DNA of 64,000 bases from Leisingera methylohalidivorans DSM 14336. Its GTDB lineage: Bacteria; Pseudomonadota; Alphaproteobacteria; Rhodobacterales; Rhodobacteraceae. Under the pieces are notes generated by a model. The model was not told the DNA's origin, searched no databases, and saw nothing but the letters and a program-made list of their open reading frames with translations. Both the position numbers and the translations under genes were made by a program. Location of the stretch: contig NC_023135.1 of NCBI RefSeq assembly GCF_000511355.1, positions 565,462 through 629,461 on the forward strand. The letters run 5' to 3'. Positions within the stretch are counted from its first letter, which is position 1, and each line of letters begins with the position of its first letter. This document shows, piece after piece, positions 43,970 through 53,789 of this stretch.

Positions 43970-46921
43970 TCAGATGCTCAGCGCTTCGTTCACGAGGGCT
44001 GCTTGTTGGGCTTTGTGCTGGCTGGCCAGACCGGTTGCAGGAGAGGCCGAGGTGGCGCGGCCGGCATAGACGGGCCGGGTGTGCTTGGCCTTGATGCGGG
44101 TCAGCACCCATTCGATGTTGGGCTCGATGAAGGTCCAGGCGCCCTGGTTCTTGGGCTCTTCCTGGCACCAGACCATTTCCGCCTGCTTGAAGCGTTCCAG
44201 CTCCTTCACCATCGAGATCGCCGGGAACGGGTAGAACTGTTCGACCCGCATCAGGTAAATATCATCGATGCCGCGGGCGTCGCGTTCTTCCAAGAGGTCG
44301 TAGTAGACCTTGCCCGAGCACATGACGACGCGCTTGATCTTGTCATCCGCCACCAGCTGGGTGTCGGAGTTGCCTTTCTGCGCATCATCCCACAGCACCC
44401 GGTGGAAGCTGGAGCCGGTGGTGAAATCCTCGGCGTTGGAGACCGCCAGCTTGTGGCGCAGCAGCGATTTCGGGGTCATCATGATCAGCGGCTTGCGGAA
44501 GGTGCGGTGCAGCTGGCGGCGCAGGATGTGGAAATAGTTCGCAGGCGTGGTGCAGTTGGCCACGATCCAGTTGTCCTGGCCGCACATCTGCAGGAAGCGT
44601 TCCAGCCGGGCAGAGGAATGCTCGGGGCCCTGGCCCTCGAAGCCATGCGGCAGCAGGCAGACCAGGCCCGACATCCGCAGCCATTTGCTTTCGCCGGAGG
44701 AAATGAACTGGTCGAACATGATCTGCGCGCCGTTGGCGAAATCACCGAACTGGGCCTCCCACAGGGTGAGGGCGTTGGGTTCGGCCAGCGAATAGCCGTA
44801 TTCAAACCCCAGCACCGCGTATTCCGACAGCGCCGAGTCGATCACGTCGAATTGCGACTGGCCGGCGCGGATGTTGTTGAGCGGATAGTAGCGCTCCTCG
44901 GTCTCCTGGTTGACGATGCCGGAATGGCGCTGCGAGAAGGTGCCGCGGGTGGCGTCCTGGCCGGACAGGCGCACCGGGTAGCCCTCCAGCAGCAGCGAGC
45001 CGAATGCCAGCGCCTCGCCGGTCGCCCAGTCAAAACCCTGGCCGGTTTCAAACATCTTGCCGCGGGCATCCAGGAACCGGCCGACGGTGCGGTGCATCGG
45101 GAAGCCGTCCGGCACCCGGCTGAGCGAAGCGCCGATCTCGGACAGGGTTTCCGGCGGGATCGCGGTGCGGCCGCGCTGATAGTCGGCGTCTTTCTTGTCC
45201 AGATGCGACCAGCGCCCGTCCAGCCAGTCGGCCTTGTTGGGTTTGTAATTCTTGCCGGTCTCGAACTCCTCGTTGAGATGCGCCTGAAACGCGGCCTTCA
45301 TGTCCTCGATCTCGCCCTCGGGGATCAGTCCGTCCTTGACCAGCCGGTCTGTGTAGAGCGTCAGCGTGGTCTTATGGCCCTTGATCTTCTTGTACATCAA
45401 CGGGTTGGTGAACATCGGCTCGTCGCCTTCGTTGTGACCGAAGCGGCGGTAGCAGAAGATGTCGAGCACCACATCCTTGTGGAACTTCTGGCGGAATTCG
45501 GTGGCGACGCGGGCGGCGTGGACCACCGCCTCCGGATCGTCGCCGTTGACGTGGAAAATCGGCGCCTCAACCACCAGCGCATTGTCGGTGGGATAGGGGG
45601 AGGAGCGCGAGAAATGCGGGGCGGTGGTGAAACCGATCTGGTTGTTCACCACGATGTGCATGGTGCCGCCCGCCTTATGGCCGCGCAGGCCGGAGAGAGC
45701 AAAACATTCCGCCACCACGCCCTGGCCGGCAAAGGCCGCGTCGCCGTGCAGCAGGATCGGCAGCACCTGGCTGCGGTCAGTGTCGCCCAGCTGGTCCTGC
45801 TTGGCGCGGACCTTGCCCAGAACCACCGGGTTCACCGCCTCGAGGTGCGAGGGGTTGGCGGTGAGGCTGAGGTGCACGTTGTTGCCATCAAAGGAGCGGT
45901 CGGAGGAGGCGCCGAGGTGGTATTTCACATCACCGGAGCCGTCCACGTCCTCGGGCTTGAAGCTGCCGCCCTGGAATTCGTTGAAGATGGCGCGGTAGGG
46001 TTTCTGCATCACATTGGCCAGCACCGACAGGCGGCCGCGGTGCGGCATGCCGATCACGATGTCGCGCACCCCCAGCGCGCCGCCGCGTTTGATGATCTGC
46101 TCCATCGCCGGAATCAGGCTTTCGCCGCCATCAAGACCGAACCGCTTGGTGCCGGTGTATTTGACGTGCAGGAATTTCTCGAAGCCCTCGGCCTCGACCA
46201 TCTTGTTGAGGATTGCCTTGCGGCCCTCCCGGGTAAAGCGGATTTCCTTGTCGTAGCCCTCGATCCGTTCTTTCAGCCAGGCGGATTGCTCGGGGTTGGA
46301 AATATGCATGTACTGCAGCGCGAAGGTGCCGCAATAGGTGCGTTTCACGATGTCGACGATCTGGCGCATGGTGGCGACCTGCAGGCCCAGCACGTTGTCG
46401 ATAAAGATCGGCCGGTCCATGTCGCCGTCGGTGAAACCATAGGTTTTCGGGTCCAGCTCCGGAAGCGCCGTGGCGGCATGCATGCCCAGCGGGTCCAGGT
46501 CCGCTGCCAGATGGCCGCGGATCCGGTAGGCGCGGATCAGCATCAGGGCGCGGATCGAGTCAAGAACGGCGCGCTGCACCTGATCGTCGGTGACCTCAAC
46601 GCCCTTGGCGGAAGCCTTCTCCTTGATCTTCTTGCTTGCGCCCTTGGCCTCAGCCGGGGCCGGCCATTCGCCGGTCAGCGCGCCGGTGATGTCATCTGCG
46701 GGCGCGGGCGGCCAGTCATCGCGCGCCCAGGAGGGGCCCTGAGCCTCAGCCTTCACATCCAGTTCGGCGTCGCCCATCTGGCGGAAGAACTCGGCCCAGG
46801 CGGCATCCACCGCATTCGGGTCATTGGCGTACTGGGCATAAAGCTGCTCCAGATACTCCGCATTGTGCCCCTGCATGAAGGAGGAGGCGTGGAAGAGGTC
46901 GTTGGGGCTTTGTTCGGTCAT
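43970..46921 (-). CDS. sucA: 2-oxoglutarate dehydrogenase E1 component
   Basis: ThDP-dependent decarboxylation of 2-oxoglutarate. The 983-residue protein has the short E1o N-terminal segment (FHASSFMQGHNAEYLEQLYA), which docks E2. Later motifs include GMPHRGRLSVLANVM, LLHGDAAFAGQGVVAE, the GDDPEAVVHAARVATEFRQK pyrophosphate-binding region and HSSARLERFLQM. Start ATG 46921 overlaps the upstream DUF805 gene by 4 bases; the longer frame is that overlap. Length is normal for alphaproteobacteria. Confidence 0.96.
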   Translation of the reverse strand: MTEQSPNDLFHASSFMQGHNAEYLEQLYAQYANDPNAVDAAWAEFFRQMGDAELDVKAEAQGPSWARDDWPPAPADDITGALTGEWPAPAEAKGASKKIKEKASAKGVEVTDDQVQRAVLDSIRALMLIRAYRIRGHLAADLDPLGMHAATALPELDPKTYGFTDGDMDRPIFIDNVLGLQVATMRQIVDIVKRTYCGTFALQYMHISNPEQSAWLKERIEGYDKEIRFTREGRKAILNKMVEAEGFEKFLHVKYTGTKRFGLDGGESLIPAMEQIIKRGGALGVRDIVIGMPHRGRLSVLANVMQKPYRAIFNEFQGGSFKPEDVDGSGDVKYHLGASSDRSFDGNNVHLSLTANPSHLEAVNPVVLGKVRAKQDQLGDTDRSQVLPILLHGDAAFAGQGVVAECFALSGLRGHKAGGTMHIVVNNQIGFTTAPHFSRSSPYPTDNALVVEAPIFHVNGDDPEAVVHAARVATEFRQKFHKDVVLDIFCYRRFGHNEGDEPMFTNPLMYKKIKGHKTTLTLYTDRLVKDGLIPEGEIEDMKAAFQAHLNEEFETGKNYKPNKADWLDGRWSHLDKKDADYQRGRTAIPPETLSEIGASLSRVPDGFPMHRTVGRFLDARGKMFETGQGFDWATGEALAFGSLLLEGYPVRLSGQDATRGTFSQRHSGIVNQETEERYYPLNNIRAGQSQFDVIDSALSEYAVLGFEYGYSLAEPNALTLWEAQFGDFANGAQIMFDQFISSGESKWLRMSGLVCLLPHGFEGQGPEHSSARLERFLQMCGQDNWIVANCTTPANYFHILRRQLHRTFRKPLIMMTPKSLLRHKLAVSNAEDFTTGSSFHRVLWDDAQKGNSDTQLVADDKIKRVVMCSGKVYYDLLEERDARGIDDIYLMRVEQFYPFPAISMVKELERFKQAEMVWCQEEPKNQGAWTFIEPNIEWVLTRIKAKHTRPVYAGRATSASPATGLASQHKAQQAALVNEALSI

Positions 46922-47424
46922 TTTGGTGCCTCGTGCGGGTTGGGACCGTATTTGTTGGTGCCGGGTTCCGAGGGCAGTATCAGCTGCCCTGCGAGCGGGC
47001 CGATCCAAAAGACCGACGCCAGAAGAACAAAAGGAAAGCTTAGCCAGTAGAGAGCAACCAAGAGGTAGGCAATCAGAACGGGAATACCTCCCAGTAGGGC
47101 GTCAAAGCCAAGTTCCCAAATCATCATTGAAGCAAAGAAGTATGCGATAGGCGTAAACGGCAGGAAAACGCCTTGTCCGGCTTCGCCTGTGTCCTGCAGA
47201 CGCCGTGCGCCGGACGCGAGCAACGGGAGGAAGGCCACAAACGTCAGCATCAGTACGCCAATAGAAGGATAGTCCACGTTCAAATACTTCTGCGAAAGCG
47301 GGAATGTCACAACTGGAAGCATAAGCCCGAAAGGTGCGAAGGCCCAAAATCTTGAGCGGGTAGTGCGCCCTCGGAAGTTTAATCCGTCGGCTAGCTCCAG
47401 AGTTATGGTGCTTAGGACGCTCAT
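46918..47424 (-). CDS. DUF805 family membrane protein inside the suc operon
   Basis: A 168-residue membrane protein. The DUF805 motifs are GRTTRSRFWAFAPFGLM near the N terminus and ASGARRLQDTGEAGQGVFLP in the middle, with four hydrophobic segments. Function unknown; some DUF805 proteins are linked to envelope stress. GC content is lower than in the flanking genes. It starts 95 bases after sucD and ends overlapping the sucA start (ATGA), so sucA translation is coupled to it. Confidence 0.85.
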   Translation of the reverse strand: MSVLSTITLELADGLNFRGRTTRSRFWAFAPFGLMLPVVTFPLSQKYLNVDYPSIGVLMLTFVAFLPLLASGARRLQDTGEAGQGVFLPFTPIAYFFASMMIWELGFDALLGGIPVLIAYLLVALYWLSFPFVLLASVFWIGPLAGQLILPSEPGTNKYGPNPHEAPK

Positions 47425-47519
47425 GGAATTAGGGTGAACTTGGCCGAGACATGGCAGAACACCTGCCCCTGCAAGGGGCAGGCTTTGCAAGCCGCACATT
47501 CACCCGGCTCACAGTCATC

Positions 47520-48404
47520 CTACTTGCCGATCGCTTTCAGAACCGCTTCGCCCAGGCCGGCCGGGCTTTCGGCGACCACGATGCCTGCGGATTTCATCGC
47601 TTCGATCTTGTCCTCGGCACCGCCCTTGCCGCCGGCCACAATCGCGCCCGCGTGGCCCATGCGGCGGCCCGGAGGGGCGGTGCGGCCGGCGATGAAACCT
47701 GCAACCGGCTTCTTGCGGCCCTTCTTGGCCTCGTCGGCCAGGAACTGGGCGGCTTCTTCCTCGGCGGAGCCGCCGATTTCGCCGATCATGATGATGCTCT
47801 CGGTCTCGTCATCACCCAGGAACCATTCCAGCACGTCGATATGCTCGGTACCCTTGATCGGGTCGCCGCCGATGCCGACGCAGGTCGACTGGCCGAGGCC
47901 GACGTCGGTGGTCTGCTTCACCGCCTCATAGGTCAGGGTGCCGGAGCGGGACACAACACCGACGGAGCCGCGGCGGTGGATATGGCCGGGCATGATGCCG
48001 ATCTTGCAGGCGTCAGGCGTGATGACGCCGGGGCAGTTGGGGCCGATCAGGCGCGACTTGGAGGTTTCCAGCGCCCGCTTGACCCGCATCATGTCCAGCA
48101 CCGGGATGCCTTCGGTGATGCAGACGATCACTTCCATTTCGGCGTCGATCGCCTCGAGGATGGAATCCGCGGCAAAGGGCGGCGGCACGTAGATGACAGA
48201 GGCATTGGCCTCGGTCACATGCTTGGCTTCATGCACGGAGTTGAACACCGGCAGGCCCAGATGCTCCATGCCGCCTTTGCCGGGGGTGACACCGCCGACC
48301 ATTTTGGTGCCATAGGCGATGGCCTGTTCAGAGTGGAAAGTGCCCTGCGAGCCGGTGAAGCCCTGACAGATAACTTTGGTGTTTTCGTCGATAAGGACTG
48401 CCAT
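47520..48404 (-). CDS. sucD: Succinyl-CoA synthetase alpha subunit
   Basis: A 294-residue subunit with the CoA-binding Rossmann N terminus ([20 protein letters not shown]) and the active-site histidine in [19 protein letters not shown]. It also has [20 protein letters not shown]. It makes ATP or GTP from succinyl-CoA together with SucC. ATG 48404 gives the standard length; the longer frame adds 46 residues from the GT25 gene. A glycosyltransferase gene separates it from sucC. Confidence 0.96.
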   Translation of the reverse strand: MAVLIDENTKVICQGFTGSQGTFHSEQAIAYGTKMVGGVTPGKGGMEHLGLPVFNSVHEAKHVTEANASVIYVPPPFAADSILEAIDAEMEVIVCITEGIPVLDMMRVKRALETSKSRLIGPNCPGVITPDACKIGIMPGHIHRRGSVGVVSRSGTLTYEAVKQTTDVGLGQSTCVGIGGDPIKGTEHIDVLEWFLGDDETESIIMIGEIGGSAEEEAAQFLADEAKKGRKKPVAGFIAGRTAPPGRRMGHAGAIVAGGKGGAEDKIEAMKSAGIVVAESPAGLGEAVLKAIGK

Positions 48405-48417
48405 GATGTCGGTTCCT

Positions 48418-49245
48418 TCAAGCGGTATGTGTCTGTTGGTTCTGCGGGGTGGCCAATGAACGGCCGTCGAAGCGGATTTTTTCGAGGGTGGCCCGCCCCA
48501 GGACCACACTGGGAAAGACTCTGAAGCCGCCGCGGAATTCATAGATCCCGCGCCGGAGTTTCTGACGGATCAGCGGCCAGCCCTTGGGGCGGTGGCGCGC
48601 CGGGCCGATGGCGTGTTCGTCCGGCGCCTCGTTGCCCTGTTCGGCAAGCGCCGGCTGGACCTGATAGACCTTGATGGCGCGCGCCGGCTGTGAGGCATCA
48701 AAGTTGAACAGGAGGTTGTCCAGGGTGATGTCAAACGGCCGGCTGTCCAGAAGGTGCTGCGCCGCCCGGCGCGAGATCGCATAAGCTGCGCCGCCTGCGT
48801 GGCGGGACAGCATCTGGCGCACCTCGCGGCCCATATGGGTGACGCCATCCTTGCCAAGCGCGACCTGCAGCCGCGTCGCCCGCCAGCGTTCAAACTTGAC
48901 GATGCCGGCATCCGCGGGCCACCAGGCCAGGTCGTTCAGCCAGGCGCCGGTGTCGGGTGACAGGAAAACGTCATCCTCCAGGATCAGCGCCACATCGGCG
49001 TCTGATTCCAGAAACGCCTCCCAGGCCTTGGCATGGCTGAGGGTGCAGGCCATGTCCTTGGTCTGGAAATAGCCCCAGTTGCCCTCGGATTTGCATTGCT
49101 GCAGCATTTCCTCGCGGCTGACCCGGGTGCTGTCCACCGCATCGATGCGCACAGCCGAAAGCCCGGCCTGATCCAGCTCCCGCTGCATCAGCTCCGCCCG
49201 GCCCGTGGCCTGCTGCAAGCCTATGAGGTAGACAGCCGCCTTCAC
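48418..49245 (-). CDS. Glycosyltransferase family 25 (LPS-type) protein between sucC and sucD
   Basis: A 275-residue GT25 protein of the kind that adds sugars to lipooligosaccharide. It has the family start [37 protein letters not shown], the metal-binding [14 protein letters not shown] and the [17 protein letters not shown] segment. It starts with GTG 12 bases after the sucC stop and ends 13 bases before the sucD start, in the same orientation. A glycosyltransferase inside an enzyme-subunit pair is odd. The acceptor is unknown. Confidence 0.85.
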   Translation of the reverse strand: MKAAVYLIGLQQATGRAELMQRELDQAGLSAVRIDAVDSTRVSREEMLQQCKSEGNWGYFQTKDMACTLSHAKAWEAFLESDADVALILEDDVFLSPDTGAWLNDLAWWPADAGIVKFERWRATRLQVALGKDGVTHMGREVRQMLSRHAGGAAYAISRRAAQHLLDSRPFDITLDNLLFNFDASQPARAIKVYQVQPALAEQGNEAPDEHAIGPARHRPKGWPLIRQKLRRGIYEFRGGFRVFPSVVLGRATLEKIRFDGRSLATPQNQQTHTA

Positions 49246-49257
49246 CGGTTCTGTCCC

Positions 49258-50451
49258 TTAGCCCTTTACCGCTTTTACGATTTTCTCGGCGCCGTCTTTC
49301 AGGTTGTCGGCGGCGATCACGTCGAGGCCGGAGGTGTTGATGATCTCCTTGCCCTTCTCGACATTGGTGCCTTCAAGGCGGACCACCAGCGGCACCTTCA
49401 GGCCGACTTCCTTCACGGCCGCAACCACGCCCTCGGCGATGACGTCGCAGCGCATGATGCCGCCGAAGATGTTCACCAGGATGCCTTTGACCTGCGGGTC
49501 GGAGGTGATGATCTTGAACGCCTCGGTCACCTTTTCCTTGGTGGCGCCGCCGCCCACGTCGAGGAAGTTGGCAGGCTCGGCCCCGTACAGCTTGATGATG
49601 TCCATGGTGGCCATCGCCAGGCCTGCGCCGTTCACCATGCAGCCGATCTCACCGTCCAGCGCGATGTAGTTCAGGTCGTATTTCGAGGCTTCCAGCTCTT
49701 TCGGGTCTTCCTCGGTGGTGTCGCGCAGCTCGGCCACATCGGCGTGGCGGTAGACCGCGTTGCCGTCAAAGCCGACCTTGGCGTCCAGCACCTTGAGGCT
49801 GCCGTCGTCCGCCACGATCAGCGGGTTGATCTCCAGCATCTCCATGTCCTTGTCGACAAAGGCTTGATACAGCTGGCCCATCAGTTTGACGCATTGTTTC
49901 ACCTGGGCGCCTTTCAGGCCCAGCGAGAAGGCGATGCGGCGGCCGTGGTAAGCCTGGTAGCCGGTGGCCGGATCAACGCTGAACGACAGGATCTTCTCCG
50001 GGGTGGCCGCAGCCACTTCCTCGATGTCCATGCCGCCTTCGGTCGAGCAGACAAAGGAAATGCGCGAGGTCTGGCGGTCGACCAGCAGCGCCAGGTACAG
50101 TTCGGTCTCGATGCCGGAGCCGGCCTCGATGTAGATGCGGTTCACCTGCTTGCCGGCCGGGCCGGTCTGATGGGTGACCAGGGTGCGGCCCAGCATCTTC
50201 TTGGCTTCCTCGGCGGCTTCCTCGACCGATTTGGTCAGGCGCACGCCGCCCTTTTCGCCGGCATCCGCTTCCTTGAAGGAGCCCTTGCCGCGGCCGCCTG
50301 CGTGGATCTGTGCCTTGACCACCCACAGCGGGCCGTCGAGTTCACCGGCGGCGGTTTTGGCATCTTCGGCTTTCAGCACCACGCGTCCGTCGGACACCGG
50401 AGCACCGTAGCTGCGAAGAAGGGCTTTTGCCTGATATTCGTGGATGTTCAT
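49258..50451 (-). CDS. sucC: Succinyl-CoA synthetase beta subunit
   Basis: A 397-residue ATP-grasp subunit that binds nucleotide. It has [52 protein letters not shown] and the C-terminal [20 protein letters not shown]. Length is standard. mdh upstream has its own terminator, so the 302-base gap must hold the promoter of the sucC-to-lpdA operon. That gap contains the paired palindromes. Confidence 0.97.
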   Translation of the reverse strand: MNIHEYQAKALLRSYGAPVSDGRVVLKAEDAKTAAGELDGPLWVVKAQIHAGGRGKGSFKEADAGEKGGVRLTKSVEEAAEEAKKMLGRTLVTHQTGPAGKQVNRIYIEAGSGIETELYLALLVDRQTSRISFVCSTEGGMDIEEVAAATPEKILSFSVDPATGYQAYHGRRIAFSLGLKGAQVKQCVKLMGQLYQAFVDKDMEMLEINPLIVADDGSLKVLDAKVGFDGNAVYRHADVAELRDTTEEDPKELEASKYDLNYIALDGEIGCMVNGAGLAMATMDIIKLYGAEPANFLDVGGGATKEKVTEAFKIITSDPQVKGILVNIFGGIMRCDVIAEGVVAAVKEVGLKVPLVVRLEGTNVEKGKEIINTSGLDVIAADNLKDGAEKIVKAVKG

Positions 50452-50561
50452 CTGAAACTGTCCCGTCTGGCTGCAATTGTCTGTCGTTAATAGGCCGTCT
50501 TAAAGCCAAGTGTTAAAGGCTTATTTGACAGGGTGCGGGGAAATGACGAAGATTTTCAGGT

Positions 50562-50596
50562 TTTGTGATCACGGATTTTGGGGGTGTGATCACAAA
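50562..50596 (-). promoter_or_regulatory. Paired GTGATCAC palindromes upstream of sucC
   Basis: TTTGTGATCAC (50562-50572) and GTGATCACAAA (50586-50596) form an inverted pair, each core itself an 8-base palindrome. Centres are 21 bases apart, two helical turns. The near edge is 111 bases before the sucC start. The same arrangement occurs upstream of sdhC. It is probably a cooperative operator; the regulator is not identified. Confidence 0.7.
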
Positions 50597-50709
50597 TTTT
50601 CAGAAGCTTAACGGTGGTGATTCGAAGCTGGCAGCATTGGACCGCCACCGCCGTATCATGAACCAAAAGCGTCAAGTGCCGGGGCCGGTACGCCGCGGCA
50701 AAAGAAAAG

Positions 50710-50729
50710 GGTCCGCCGAAGCGGACCCC
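50710..50729 (-). terminator. Rho-independent terminator of mdh
   Basis: GGGTCCGC-CGAA-GCGGACCC, 25 bases after the mdh stop on the minus strand, continuing into TTTTCTTTT. It separates mdh from the suc operon. Confidence 0.85.
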
Positions 50730-50753
50730 CTGATCTGTGCAAGGCTGGATGGC

Positions 50754-51851
<1,098 letters not shown>

Positions 51852-51873
51852 TCAGGGCTTTCGAGGACGGGCA

Positions 51874-52629
51874 ATGGCGGCATTTGATGCGATGTTTTTC
51901 GTTTTTGCCATTCCGGCGGTCGTTTTTGCGGGCGTGTCCAAGGGCGGTTTCGGATCCGGCGCCGCCTTTGCCTCGGCGGCGATTCTGGCGCTGGTGATTG
52001 ACCCGGGCGCTGCATTGGCGCTGATGCTGCCGCTGTTGATGCTGATCGATCTGGCTTCGCTGAAACCCTATTGGGGGCGCTGGAACTTGCGGGCTTCGCT
52101 GCTGCTGATTGGCGGCGGCTTGCCCGGAGTGGCGCTGGGGGCCTGGCTGTATGCGGCGGTGAATGACGATGCGATGCGGGTGCTGATCGGCGCTGTGTCG
52201 GTCGGCTTTGTGCTGTGGCGGATGCGCGGCCGTTTCGGAGTAAGCGTGTCGGCCGGAGCCCCGCTGTCTTCCGGGGCGGGGGCGCTGGCCGGGCTGGCGG
52301 TGGGGTTCACCAGTTTTGTCAGCCATGCGGGCGGGCCGCCGGCTGCGGTTTACCTCCTCAGCCTGAAGTTGCGGAAGACCGAGTATCAGGCCAGCACCGT
52401 GCTGATTTTCTGGGTTATCAATCTCGCCAAGGCGGTGCCATATGCCGGGCTGGGGCTGTTCACACGTGAAACACTGATGCTGGATCTGATGCTGGCGCCC
52501 TTTGCCCTCCTTGGTGCCTGGCTGGGGGTGAAGCTGCATCACAGGATCCCCGAGCGCGTGTTTTTTGCGCTGACCTATCTGCTTTTGACCGTCACCGGCA
52601 GCAAGCTGATTTGGGACGGGCTGACATGA
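51874..52629 (+). CDS. TauE/SafE family membrane transporter
   Basis: A 251-residue protein with about seven to eight transmembrane segments. TauE/SafE features are the start FAIPAVVFAGVSKGGFGSGA and the second-half repeat FTSFVSHAGGPPAAVYLLSL. The family exports sulfite, sulfoacetate or other organosulfonates; the substrate here is unknown. It diverges from mdh and overlaps the GNAT gene by 4 bases. Confidence 0.9.
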   Translation: MAAFDAMFFVFAIPAVVFAGVSKGGFGSGAAFASAAILALVIDPGAALALMLPLLMLIDLASLKPYWGRWNLRASLLLIGGGLPGVALGAWLYAAVNDDAMRVLIGAVSVGFVLWRMRGRFGVSVSAGAPLSSGAGALAGLAVGFTSFVSHAGGPPAAVYLLSLKLRKTEYQASTVLIFWVINLAKAVPYAGLGLFTRETLMLDLMLAPFALLGAWLGVKLHHRIPERVFFALTYLLLTVTGSKLIWDGLT

Positions 52630-53117
52630 ACATTGCGTCTGAGTGCCGCCTGCGCCGCGCTGCCGAACGGGACTATGGCGGTTTGCTGCGCCTGTACCGG
52701 GAGTTGATGGGCGATCTGCCGGTTCTGGCCGGCGTGGAAGGGGCTGCCATGCTGCGCCGTATCCTGCAGCACCCGGGCACCAGTATCGCGGTGGCCGAGG
52801 CGGAGGGGCAGGTGGTGTCAACTGCTACGCTGCACGTCCTGCCCAATCTCACCCATGGAGGGCGGCCTTACGCGCTGATCGAAAACGTGGTGACATTGCG
52901 CGCCTTTCAGGGCCGGGGGCTGGGCCGGGCGGTGATGACCTTTGCCCGGGACGCAGCCTGGGCGCAAGATGCCTATAAGATCATGCTTCTGACCGGCAGT
53001 GCGGCTGCTGCGCGCGGCTTCTACGAGCGGCTTGGCTATTCCGGTGACGACAAGCACGCGATGACCCTGCGCCGCAGCCCGGCCCGAAAGCCGCCGCCTG
53101 GAAACCTGCCTCAATAA
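52626..53117 (+). CDS. GNAT family N-acetyltransferase
   Basis: A 163-residue GNAT. The acetyl-CoA loop is VVTLRAFQGRGLGRAVMTFA (motif A, Q/RxxGxG/A), followed by ARGFYERLGYSGDDKHAM near the C terminus. The substrate is unknown. ATG 52626 overlaps the transporter stop (ATGA), so the two are translated together. Confidence 0.9.
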   Translation: MNIASECRLRRAAERDYGGLLRLYRELMGDLPVLAGVEGAAMLRRILQHPGTSIAVAEAEGQVVSTATLHVLPNLTHGGRPYALIENVVTLRAFQGRGLGRAVMTFARDAAWAQDAYKIMLLTGSAAAARGFYERLGYSGDDKHAMTLRRSPARKPPPGNLPQ

Positions 53118-53124
53118 CTTCTGC

Positions 53125-53439
53125 TCAAGCGTCGCTGCCGGTGTCCGGCAGTGCTTCTGCCAGCACTTCATAAGACTGGCCCGACGCCACCAGGCAGGTC
53201 ATGCCGTTGGGCGTGGTGATGGTAATGGTCCAGCTGCCGGTCTCGCCGGAGGCAAAGGTTTCCATCACCATGCCTTTCTGGCCCACGCCGATGCTTTGAC
53301 GGCTTTCACCGTATTTTTCCGCCAGACGTTTGATCACCATGTCGCGCGGAGCGCAGTTGCGGCTTTGCGCGGTGGCAGGTGCAGCAGCCAGGGCCAGGGC
53401 GGCGAGGGCTGCCGGAAGTGCGAAGAGTGAGTTTTTCAT
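53125..53439 (-). CDS. Small secreted protein of unknown function
   Basis: A 104-residue protein with signal peptide (FALPAALAALALAAAPATAQS, cut after TAQ). A short mature domain has CAPRDMVIKRLAEKYGESRQ, SWTITITTPNGMTCLVASGQ and two cysteines that could pair. Relatives in Rhodobacterales are common but uncharacterised. It converges with the GNAT gene (7 bases apart) and diverges from mcl2. Confidence 0.8.
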   Translation of the reverse strand: MKNSLFALPAALAALALAAAPATAQSRNCAPRDMVIKRLAEKYGESRQSIGVGQKGMVMETFASGETGSWTITITTPNGMTCLVASGQSYEVLAEALPDTGSDA

Positions 53440-53789
53440 CTCGTTTTACCCTTTCCGGAACGGCCGGACTGAACCGGGTGCCAGATGGCAGCCCCCGGTA
53501 TCCCCGTGCGGGCCGGTGTGTAACGCAATTCGAAATGCAGGCCCCATGCCTGCGGGCATCAGGTGCGGCCTGGGGCGGCGGCGGGGATCCTGTGCCTTGG
53601 TGCCCACAAGTTTGGCAACCAGATGCTGAAAAGTGGTTAACCCTGCGGACGCTGAAAAATCACAAATTATATCAGTATCTTGCTGCACATGCGGGGAAAG
53701 TTACGCTGCGCTGCGGCGGAATTGCACTTGAAAGTATACAATCGAAACTGTACCGATTTACGCAACAAAATAACTTTTGGAGAGCCTCG
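53440..53789. other. 350-base divergent gap upstream of mcl2
   Basis: A promoter region without a supported gene. The right half is AT-rich. It includes TTGCTGCACATGC at 53680-53692 and TATACAAT near 53736. Frames seen here lack RBS and family resemblance. Confidence 0.6.
53680..53692 (+). promoter_or_regulatory. Partial PhaR-type site upstream of mcl2
   Basis: TTGCTGCACATGC is identical over 13 bases to the minus strand of the perfect dyad upstream of phaA. The right half then diverges (CTGC-ACAT-GCGG instead of GCAG). It lies 98 bases before the mcl2 start. A degenerate PhaR site is possible. Confidence 0.4.

Larger units (their letters stand above)
50452..50753 (-). other. 302-base gap with suc operon promoter and mdh terminator
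   Basis: Contains, from sucC outward, the TTTAACACTT element (minus strand, 50517-50508), the paired GTGATCAC palindromes (50562-50596) and the mdh terminator (50710-50729). No gene was seen. Confidence 0.7.

Noticed and set aside
53446..53688. 80-residue minus-strand frame upstream of the small secreted protein
   Set aside because: No RBS or family resemblance; the region is better explained as the divergent promoter gap.
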